This document shows positions 57,847 through 64,000 of a stretch of 64,000 nt of DNA, one piece after another. Location: the NCBI GenBank assembly GCA_015075635.1, contig JABTUA010000002.1:620001-684000 (forward strand), in the 5' to 3' direction. Source of the DNA: Polyangiaceae bacterium (GTDB lineage: Bacteria > Myxococcota_A > Polyangia > Polyangiales > Polyangiaceae). The notes under the pieces are model-generated. The model ran no database searches, was not told the origin of the DNA, and saw only the letters and a list, made by a program, of their open reading frames with translations. The position numbers and the translations under genes were made by a program. The first letter of the stretch is position 1, and the number at the start of each line of letters is the position of its first letter.

Positions 57847-57999
57847 TCACTTCGGCTCGTCGTCGTCCTTCTCCACCAGCTTCTGGAAGTTACGGAACGC
57901 GAGCCACATCACCAGGATGATGACGCCCACGACCACCATCCCGACGATGTCGCGAGTGGTGACGCCCGATGTGGAAGCGCTTGGGACGTCGAGGTTCAT
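57847..57999 (-). CDS. Small single-pass membrane protein
   Basis: 50 residues from the ATG at 57999, which overlaps the upstream hydrolase stop (ATGA). One hydrophobic segment at about 19-38 ('IVGMVVVGVIILVMWLAF') and a charged acidic tail (KDDDEPK). Likely co-expressed with the hydrolase. Function unknown. Confidence 0.6.
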   Translation of the reverse strand: MNLDVPSASTSGVTTRDIVGMVVVGVIILVMWLAFRNFQKLVEKDDDEPK

Positions 58000-59066
58000 C
58001 TGCGGTTCGTGAGCCGGAGCTCGTCCAGGAGGCGGCCGATGCGGCGGAATTTCTCCGACCGGCCAAACTGCAACAAGTGCCCCCCGTGCCAGCTCTCGAG
58101 CGGCGCGCCGAAGTGGTGCGCGATGCGCCGCGCGTGCGCCGGCGGCGTGATGCGATCCGCCCGGGCCGCGACGACCAGCATGCGCTCGCCCGGCACCAGC
58201 GGCGCGCGCCCGAGCGGGCTGACCACGCGGTGCGCCGCCTCCAGCGCGCGGTGCTGGAGCTCGGTCTCGTGCGGCGCCGAGCCCAGGCGGCCTTGGTCCC
58301 GCGCGAAGTCCGCCAGTGACGCCAGCGGGATGATCGGGATTGCAAAGGCGAGCTCCGCCTCGACCGTGGCCAGGAGCGAGGTGGTGTACCCACCGAGGCT
58401 CATGCCCATGACGCCGACCGCCGGGTGCCCGCGCTCGCGCAGCCAGCGCACGAGATCGCGGAGATCTGCCATGGCCTGCCGGAAGCCCTCGTTCGACATG
58501 CGCGGGTCGCTGCCGGGGAAGGGCGGCGGCTGACCCAGCCGGCGCGCCGGACCGCGCACGGCGTGGAACGGCAGCACCGGTAGGACGGCGTCGAGGCCGA
58601 TGCGATCGAGCCACTCCATGGGCCAGACGCGCTGCTCCAGATCGTACTGGCCGGCCATGTAGCCGTGGATCAGGAGCGCGACGGGGCGCGGCTCGGGCCC
58701 GAAGAACGCCCGCGCCGCGGCCACGCGGTTCTCCGCGTAGCGGCCGAAGCGCTCGGCGACACCGGCCTCGAAGGGCTGGTAGTCGCTCGACCAGGAGAGA
58801 TCCACCACGCGATGCCCGCCGGCGCTCCAGCGCACCACGCGCTCGGCCGGCGCGATGCTGCGGGGCTCGCGGAAGTAGCCCGGGGCGTCGTGCGGGTAGA
58901 GCTCGGCGATGGCCCGGAGGGCCTGCATCCGCTCGGCGTGACCGAGGGACTCGGCGCGGCTCTTCTTGCGCGAGCCCTGGCTACCCGCGTACGCGGCGAG
59001 GGTCGCGGCGCGGTCCACCGCCGCTGCTGCACCCCCGAGCAGGCGTCTGGCCGTGCGCTGGATCAC
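57996..59066 (-). CDS. Alpha/beta hydrolase, dienelactone-hydrolase-like
   Basis: 356 residues. 'ALLIHGYMAGQYDLEQRVWP' (oxyanion region), GMSLGGYTTSL (nucleophile Ser), 'AARADRITPPAHAR' (Asp) and 'SWHGGHLLQFGRS' (His) make a full triad. The N-terminal 120 residues are Ala/Arg-rich and may bear a membrane-associated helix. Ester substrate unknown. Confidence 0.82.
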   Translation of the reverse strand: MIQRTARRLLGGAAAAVDRAATLAAYAGSQGSRKKSRAESLGHAERMQALRAIAELYPHDAPGYFREPRSIAPAERVVRWSAGGHRVVDLSWSSDYQPFEAGVAERFGRYAENRVAAARAFFGPEPRPVALLIHGYMAGQYDLEQRVWPMEWLDRIGLDAVLPVLPFHAVRGPARRLGQPPPFPGSDPRMSNEGFRQAMADLRDLVRWLRERGHPAVGVMGMSLGGYTTSLLATVEAELAFAIPIIPLASLADFARDQGRLGSAPHETELQHRALEAAHRVVSPLGRAPLVPGERMLVVAARADRITPPAHARRIAHHFGAPLESWHGGHLLQFGRSEKFRRIGRLLDELRLTNRR

Positions 59067-59116
59067 GGGCGAAAGGCTACCCCCGCTCCGGGAGGCGTGC
59101 TAGGTCGCCGCACAGC

Positions 59117-59320
59117 ATGGCGGACAGCGAGAAGAAGAAGCGCTCGGGCCGGGCGCGCGAGGCAGCAGCCGAGCCCAGCGAAGCCAAGCCGAAGAAGAAG
59201 GCCGCGGCCACCGCTACGGAACCCGAAGAGAAGCTCTTGAAGCCCTGGGGCCCGCTGATCTGGCTGCTCATCCCGCTCTTCGCCTGCGTCGCGTACGGCC
59301 TGGCCACGCGCGGGCAGTGA
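59117..59320 (+). CDS. Small Lys/Ala-rich membrane protein
   Basis: 67 residues. A basic, low-complexity N-terminal half (KKKRSGRAREAAAEPSEAK) is followed by one membrane segment (PLIWLLIPLFACVAYGLA). Divergent from the hydrolase and convergent with the ABC permease. No homologue recognised. Confidence 0.5.
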   Translation: MADSEKKKRSGRAREAAAEPSEAKPKKKAAATATEPEEKLLKPWGPLIWLLIPLFACVAYGLATRGQ

Positions 59321-59323
59321 CGC

Positions 59324-60517
59324 TCATCTCCAGCCGACGCGCCGGTAGCACAGGCTCGCGACGCCGACCCAGACCAGGGCGAGCGCCGCGGCGACCCCGA
59401 GCTGCAGCCACTGCGCGCGCCGGACGATGCCGGCCAAGGCGGCCAGCAGGAGCTCCGGGCCGTGCCGCTCGATGAGTAGCCAGGTCACCGGCTCGAGCGG
59501 GCTGTCCTTGCCGGTCACGAGCAGTACGCCGGTGGCGAACAGGTAGGACAGCGCGCCTAGGCTCGCGCCGCGCTGGGTCTTCGCCAGCGACGCGATGCTG
59601 AACCCGATGGCCACCGAGGCGAGCGCCACCGCCGCGAGCGTCCCCCAGAAGAACGGGCGGCCGAGCGCCGCAGGCGCCGCGATGCCGCCGAGCAGCGCCG
59701 CGAGCGCGAACGCGAACAAGAAGTAGAAGCCGAGCTTGGCGCTCACGATCTCGCTCGGCGCGACCGGCGAGAGCGCGATGGCTGCCAGCGTCCCGCGCTC
59801 GCGCTCCTCGCAGGTCATGCTGGGCAGGAGGAAAATCCCCACGAAGAACAGCCCGAGCAGCACGAGGCCCATGGCGATGGCCTCCCGCGCTCCCGCTCCG
59901 CTCACGGAGCGAAACGGCGAGCGCTCGACGTCGAACCGCGGCACCACGCTGCCTCCGGGATCGACCCGCTGCCGGAAGCGCGCGTGCGCTTCACGCAAGG
60001 CCCAGGCGTCGTCCCGGGAGTCGATGGCGCCGATCTGGCGTGCCTCGAGCGCGCGAGTGGCGTCGTCCACGCCCGATCGGTCCAGGTAGAACTGGCGTGT
60101 CTCGCGCCAGACCCAGGCCTCGCACCAGGCCGCGGACTCCGCCGCGCCGGGCGCGTGCCAGGTCCAGATCTCGTAGCCCCCGGTGTCCTCGTTCGGGCGC
60201 AGCTGGATCCCCACCGAGCCGGTCGGGTAGCGGATCATGCCGCGGTGGTTCTCCATCTGGCGGAAGCTCACGCGCGCTCGGAGCTCGGGGGGCACGCGAG
60301 CTTCCAGGTGCCTCACCCATTCGCTCTGGTCCCAGGTGTCGATCACGCACTTGCCCGCGCTCGCCGAGCCGAACGCGCCCTCGAGCGCCCGCGCGCCAGC
60401 GAACGACAGGAGCACCGCCGCCACCAACAGGAGCAGCAGCATGCCGACCGTGCCACGATGCGCTGCGACGCGCCGCGCCTCCTTCACGAACAGAGTTCGG
60501 AGCACGTAGCCGCGCAT
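59324..60517 (-). CDS. ABC-2-type transporter permease
   Basis: 397 residues. One N-terminal membrane helix (about 24-42), a large extracytoplasmic region of about 180 residues, then five helices ('AIAMGLVLLGLFFVGIFLLP', 'FYFLFAFALAALLGGIAAPA'). 'MTCEERERGTLAAIALSPVA' is the typical ABC-2 coupling sequence. It overlaps the ATPase gene by 1 bp (TGATG). Probable export of a lipid, polysaccharide or drug; the substrate is unknown. Confidence 0.85.
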   Translation of the reverse strand: MRGYVLRTLFVKEARRVAAHRGTVGMLLLLLVAAVLLSFAGARALEGAFGSASAGKCVIDTWDQSEWVRHLEARVPPELRARVSFRQMENHRGMIRYPTGSVGIQLRPNEDTGGYEIWTWHAPGAAESAAWCEAWVWRETRQFYLDRSGVDDATRALEARQIGAIDSRDDAWALREAHARFRQRVDPGGSVVPRFDVERSPFRSVSGAGAREAIAMGLVLLGLFFVGIFLLPSMTCEERERGTLAAIALSPVAPSEIVSAKLGFYFLFAFALAALLGGIAAPAALGRPFFWGTLAAVALASVAIGFSIASLAKTQRGASLGALSYLFATGVLLVTGKDSPLEPVTWLLIERHGPELLLAALAGIVRRAQWLQLGVAAALALVWVGVASLCYRRVGWR

Positions 60518-61362
60518 CAGCCCTCACCCGCGACGATCTCCAGGAACGCGGCCTCCAGATCCCGAGCACGGCTGTTCACGCTGAGCACGCTCCCCGCGCG
60601 GACGAGCTCGGCCAGCTCCTGCCGCGCGAGCTCGTCGGCCAGATCGAAGCTCCGCCGTTCGCCTCCCGCGAGCACCACGTCCACCCACTGCTCGGTGTGC
60701 GCTCGCTTCAGCTCCGACGGTGTGCCGAGCGCGACGCGGCGACCGCGACGGAGCACCGCCACGCGATCGCAGATCTCGTCCACCTCGGCCATGTCGTGGG
60801 TGGTGAGCAGCACCGTCGTTCCGGCCCGGCCGAGCTCCGTGAGCAGGCGGCGCACCAGTCGGACGGAGTGCACGTCCAGGTTGGCCGTCGGCTCGTCGAG
60901 GTACACGAGCCTCGGGCCGTGCAACAGCGCGCGCGCGATCAAGAGCTTCCGGCGCATGCCCTGCGAGTAGCCCCGCACCGGCAGGTCTGCCGCGTCGTCC
61001 AGCTCCGTGAGCCCGAGGCACTCGCTCACGCGCTGGCGCGGCGTGCGGTAGAGCTGGGCGAACAGCTCCAGGTTCTGCCTGCCGCTCAGCTCCTCGAAGT
61101 GGTTGTCGCGGTCGGGCACGTAGCCGAGCTTCGGCTTGAGGCCGGCGAAGTCGTGCGCCAGATCGTGGCCCAGCGCCTCGGCGCGGCCGCTGCTCGGTCG
61201 AAGCTGACCAGTGAGCACGCGCAGCGTGGTGCTCTTGCCGGCGCCGTTCGGCCCGAGCAGGCCGAAGAGCTCTCCCTGCCTCACCTCGAGGTCGAGGGCA
61301 TCGACAGCGACGAAGTCGCCGTAGCGAACGCTGAGCGCCTCGAGCCGGAGCGCCGGAGTCAC
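60517..61362 (-). CDS. ABC transporter ATP-binding protein
   Basis: 281 residues. Walker [12 protein letters not shown], signature YSQGMRRKL, Walker [14 protein letters not shown] and the H-loop [10 protein letters not shown] are all intact. The C-terminal accessory region is of the type that follows ABC-2 ATPases. The GTG at 61362 overlaps the tatA stop (GTGA); the permease follows. Confidence 0.94.
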   Translation of the reverse strand: MTPALRLEALSVRYGDFVAVDALDLEVRQGELFGLLGPNGAGKSTTLRVLTGQLRPSSGRAEALGHDLAHDFAGLKPKLGYVPDRDNHFEELSGRQNLELFAQLYRTPRQRVSECLGLTELDDAADLPVRGYSQGMRRKLLIARALLHGPRLVYLDEPTANLDVHSVRLVRRLLTELGRAGTTVLLTTHDMAEVDEICDRVAVLRRGRRVALGTPSELKRAHTEQWVDVVLAGGERRSFDLADELARQELAELVRAGSVLSVNSRARDLEAAFLEIVAGEG

Positions 61363-61676
61363 GCCCGCTTGGACTTCTTGCGCGGCCGGACTTCCTCTTC
61401 CTCTTCGTCCTCGTCCGCTTCGTCGGCGTCGTCGCCCTCGTCCTCTTCCACGACGGGGCGCTTCGACTTGAGCTTCTTGGTGGAGTCGCCCTTCTTCAGG
61501 CGCTTGGGCTCGTCGCTCGCTTCCTTCTCTTCACCCTCGCCCCCCTCGATGCCCTTCTTGAAGTTGCGGATGCCCTGACCGAGTCCCTTGCCCACCTCGG
61601 ACAGCCGCTTGGGCCCGAAGACGAGCAGGAGGATGACGATGACGACGATCCAGTGGACGAGGCTGAATGAACCCAT
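61359..61676 (-). CDS. tatA: Twin-arginine translocase subunit TatA/TatE-like
   Basis: 105 residues. N-terminal membrane helix '[20 protein letters not shown]' then an amphipathic helix '[18 protein letters not shown]', exactly the TatA design with FGP at the hinge. The tail is long, very acidic ([19 protein letters not shown]) and Lys-rich. No tatB or tatC lies nearby; the ABC genes follow with a GTGA overlap, so this may be a single-gene tatA. Confidence 0.9.
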   Translation of the reverse strand: MGSFSLVHWIVVIVILLLVFGPKRLSEVGKGLGQGIRNFKKGIEGGEGEEKEASDEPKRLKKGDSTKKLKSKRPVVEEDEGDDADEADEDEEEEEVRPRKKSKRA

Positions 61677-61737
61677 GAAGCGGGTCCGGTCTAGCAGCGG
61701 GGCGCCGGCCTGCCAAGAGACAGGCTCGAAAGCCGCC

Positions 61738-62787
61738 TCAGCCGCGGCCGGCCCGGGCCAGGCGCTCCTCCGCCATCGTGTCGGCGATGAGGTGCGTGGG
61801 CTTCATGGCCCGCTGGGCGCGCTCCGCAATCTCGTAGATGGTCTCGTAGATCTTCATGACCTTGGCTCGGCTCTTGTCGGCGTCGTAGCCCTCGAGCTCG
61901 GTCGCGACGTTGATCAGGCCGCCGGCGTTGATGGCGTAGTCGGGGGCGTAGAGGATGCCCCGCTGCATCAGGTCGTCTCCGTGGCGGGGCTCGGCCAGCT
62001 GGTTGTTGGCCGCGCCAGCCACGATTTTGCAGCGCAGCTTGGGGATGGTCGTGTCGTTCAGCGCGCTGCCCAGCGCGCAGGGCGCGAGCACGTCGCACTC
62101 GGCGCCGAAGAGCGTGTCGAGCCCGACGATGTCGGCGCCGAACTCGCGCGCCGCGCGCTCGCTCTTGAGCGGATCGACGTCCGCGACCGTCAGCTTCGCG
62201 CCCAGCGAGTGGAGCTCCTTGCACAAGTAGTAGCCGACGTGGCCGATGCCCTGCACCGCGACGTGTAGGCCCTTGATGTCGTCGCGCTTCATCACGAACT
62301 TCACCGCCGCCTCGATGCCGCGCCGCACGCCGAGCGCCGTGAACGGGCTGGGGTCGCCGGAGCCGCCGTTCTCCGGAGCAACGCCGGTCACGTGCTTGGT
62401 CGAGGTGCGGATCACCTCCATGTCCTCGAGGCTCGTGCCGCTGTCCTCCGCGGTGATGTAGTGCCCGGCCAGCTCGTCCACGAAGGTCCCGAAGGCGCGG
62501 AACAGTGCGCCGCGGTTGAAGTCCGTCCGGGGCTTGATGATCACGCTCTTGCCACCGCCGAGGGAGAGCCCCGTGATCGCCGCCTTGTAGGTCATGCCGC
62601 GCGCCAGGCGCAGCGCGTCCACGATCGCGGCTTCCTCGTCGTCGTAGTGGATGAAGCGGCAGCCGCCGAGCGAGGGGCCGAGCCGCGTGTCGTGCACGGC
62701 GATGATGGCGTTCATGCCCGTGCCGGCGTCGCGCTTCAGGTGGAGCTGGCCGTAGCCATATTGCGAGAGCAGATCGAAAACGCCCAT
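61738..62787 (-). CDS. Leucine-dehydrogenase-type Glu/Leu/Phe/Val dehydrogenase
   Basis: 349 residues. Catalytic Lys in [20 protein letters not shown], '[16 protein letters not shown]' (catalytic Asp region), and the NAD-binding [13 protein letters not shown]. The family oxidatively deaminates branched amino acids to 2-oxo acids; Leu over Phe is likely from the GGGKS and DxGTS context but not certain. Such enzymes feed iso-branched fatty-acid synthesis in myxobacteria. Divergent from the SUMF1-like lipoprotein. Confidence 0.9.
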   Translation of the reverse strand: MGVFDLLSQYGYGQLHLKRDAGTGMNAIIAVHDTRLGPSLGGCRFIHYDDEEAAIVDALRLARGMTYKAAITGLSLGGGKSVIIKPRTDFNRGALFRAFGTFVDELAGHYITAEDSGTSLEDMEVIRTSTKHVTGVAPENGGSGDPSPFTALGVRRGIEAAVKFVMKRDDIKGLHVAVQGIGHVGYYLCKELHSLGAKLTVADVDPLKSERAAREFGADIVGLDTLFGAECDVLAPCALGSALNDTTIPKLRCKIVAGAANNQLAEPRHGDDLMQRGILYAPDYAINAGGLINVATELEGYDADKSRAKVMKIYETIYEIAERAQRAMKPTHLIADTMAEERLARAGRG

Positions 62788-62908
62788 GATTTTGCCTCCG
62801 TCGAAGCGACGCGGGAGCCTAGCAAGAACCCCCTGCGAGCCGGCCGGGATTCGTCTGACGCTGGATTTTCGCGCGCACGAGCTTCGCCTTCGCGGCTATC
62901 TTCGGCGC

Positions 62909-63838
62909 ATGCGCGTTCCCGGACTGGCCGTGGTTCTCCTCGCAGCGGTCGGCTCGGCGGGCTGCTTTCCAGACTACGAAGTCGGGGGAGGCAGCGGTGG
63001 CAATGGCGGTGGACCCGTGTACATCGGCGTGACCGGCGCGACCTTCGAAGACGACCTGGGCTCGGATCAGTTCCGGGTGCGTTTCACCAACTCCTTCCAG
63101 GTGGATCAATACGAGGTCACCGTGCAGCGCTTCCGGAACTGGCTCGACTCGGGAGGCACGCTGCCTTGCGACGGCTGCAGCCTGGACCCCGGCGGGCCGT
63201 ACGAGAAGACCATGATCTGGGACGCCGCGTGGAACGACTACGCGACTGACTCCCACTTCGCGACCGACAACCCGACCGGCACCTGCACCGCGCCCCCGCC
63301 CTACGCGCCGCCCACGACCTGGATGGTCGGCGAGCCACAGAACAACGACTACCCGATGACCTGCGTCTCGTGGTTCCAGGCCGCCGCGTTCTGCTTCTGG
63401 GAGGGCAATCGTCTGCTCACGCAGGCGGAGTGGATGTACGTGGCGACCAGCAGCGGCAAGCGCAAGACCGACTACCCCTGGGGCAACGAGCCGCCGACCT
63501 GCGACCGCGCCACGATCGCGGACTGCGACTTCCCGAAGAACGTCGGCGACGACACCTACGACGGGCGCACGCTGGACGGCGTGCAGGATCTGGCCGGAAG
63601 CGTCTACGAGTGGGTGTGGGACGCGACCTGGACCTCGGGCTCGCCGCCTTTGGACGTGGAGAACTACACGGGGCCCGCGCCGTCGGGCCCGGCGGAGGCC
63701 GTGCTCAGGGCGCGACGCGGCGGTGCGTTCATCAACGACTCGTCCTCGGATCACCTGAGGAACGACTTCGTCGAGCCGTTCGCCGCCGGTGAGTTCTACG
63801 CCGACGCCGGCTTCCGCTGCGCGCGCAGCGACTTCTGA
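62909..63838 (+). CDS. SUMF1/FGE-sulfatase-domain lipoprotein
   Basis: 309 residues. The signal ends VGSAGC. The SUMF1 domain ('FQVDQYEVTVQRFRNWLDSG', 'YPMTCVSWFQAAAFCFW', 'GVQDLAGSVYEWVWDATW', 'RRGGAFINDSSSDHLRND') ends FRCARS. The domain is clear, but the copper/disulphide Cys pair of true formylglycine-generating enzymes is not evident, so this is more likely one of the many SUMF1-like binding or iron-dependent proteins of myxobacteria. Start at 62909 opens the signal. Confidence 0.85.
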   Translation: MRVPGLAVVLLAAVGSAGCFPDYEVGGGSGGNGGGPVYIGVTGATFEDDLGSDQFRVRFTNSFQVDQYEVTVQRFRNWLDSGGTLPCDGCSLDPGGPYEKTMIWDAAWNDYATDSHFATDNPTGTCTAPPPYAPPTTWMVGEPQNNDYPMTCVSWFQAAAFCFWEGNRLLTQAEWMYVATSSGKRKTDYPWGNEPPTCDRATIADCDFPKNVGDDTYDGRTLDGVQDLAGSVYEWVWDATWTSGSPPLDVENYTGPAPSGPAEAVLRARRGGAFINDSSSDHLRNDFVEPFAAGEFYADAGFRCARSDF

Positions 63839-63839
63839 G

Positions 63840-64000
63840 TCAGAACCGCCCGCTCAGCACTGCGCCCGCGACTCCCGGGCCGAGCGCGGGAGCGACGCGG
63901 GTTGATGCAGCCTTCTCCTGCCCCGAGCCGGACAGGAGCAGGTAGCCGCCGGTGGCTATTGCTGCGGCGCCGACGCCCCAGAACGCGATGCCGAGGGTCG
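63840..64000 (-). CDS. C-terminal end of a membrane protein (5' part outside window)
   Basis: The minus-strand frame is open from the window edge to the TGA at 63842-63840. It encodes 'TLGIAFWGVGAAAIATGGYL' and 'GVAGAVLSGRF', a hydrophobic helix plus a short end typical of myxobacterial PEGA/TPR exported proteins. It lies 1 bp from the convergent SUMF1-like gene. Confidence 0.6.
   Translation of the reverse strand, partial: TLGIAFWGVGAAAIATGGYLLLSGSGQEKAASTRVAPALGPGVAGAVLSGRF

Noticed and set aside
62909..63838. Formylglycine-generating enzyme / sulfatase maturation
   Set aside because: SUMF1 fold is clear but the catalytic Cys pair is not evident and no sulfatase gene lies nearby.

Overview
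The window is very GC-rich, densely coding chromosomal DNA that looks like a myxobacterium (Myxococcota, probably Polyangia/Sorangium-like). The reasons are: at least 18 apparent secreted lipoproteins, many with long Gly/Ser/Ala linkers after the lipobox cysteine; a C-terminal MYXO-CTERM-type anchor (34436-35818); a Ser/Thr kinase; Cys-rich repeat proteins; and a CarH-type B12 light sensor in a carotenoid operon. No rRNA, tRNA or CRISPR array was recognised. Most genes lie in short operons whose stop and start codons overlap (ATGA, GTGA).

Layout. 1-7568: lipoproteins around a dihydropyrimidinase (hydA) and an MBL-fold hydrolase. 7643-13391 (minus): two paralogous Cys-rich lipoproteins followed by gatE and gatD, a complete archaeal-type GatDE glutamyl-tRNA(Gln) amidotransferase, which is unexpected in a bacterium. 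13501-15145: a parallel beta-helix lipoprotein and a small unknown. 15152-21231 (minus): crtY-crtE-crtI-crtB, a His-rich membrane protein and carH, read from one good sigma70-type promoter whose -35 box lies in a run of GACA repeats about 11 bp apart, a likely CarH operator. 21378-24763: a LysR regulator divergent from terC and a class II photolyase, so the region as a whole has a light/stress theme.

24766-36775: unknown proteins and lipoproteins, an FHA-GGDEF protein, a Ser/Thr kinase, an M64-type metallopeptidase, a caspase-like lipoprotein with a C-terminal PPC-like domain, a MYXO-CTERM sialidase-like protein and a Sel1-repeat lipoprotein. 36524-40554 is a scrap region: truncated and frameshifted genes, a decayed IS91-type transposase, and two perfect 136-bp direct repeats (37406-37541, 40419-40554) bounding about 2.9 kb.

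40697-43551 (minus): zinc-ribbon protein, preT and preA (dihydropyrimidine dehydrogenase). With the distant hydA they give the first two steps of reductive pyrimidine breakdown. 43668-54310: YchJ/SEC-C protein, inositol-phosphatase family enzyme, a large protein with two receiver-like domains and a TPR end, DUF808 protein, M15 peptidase, truncated haemoglobin, 3D-domain lipoprotein, a second beta-helix lipoprotein, PilZ protein and an alpha/beta hydrolase. 54445-64000: RCC1-repeat and other lipoproteins, a second alpha/beta hydrolase, a tatA-ABC ATPase-ABC permease operon, a leucine-dehydrogenase-type enzyme, a SUMF1-like lipoprotein and the end of a further gene.
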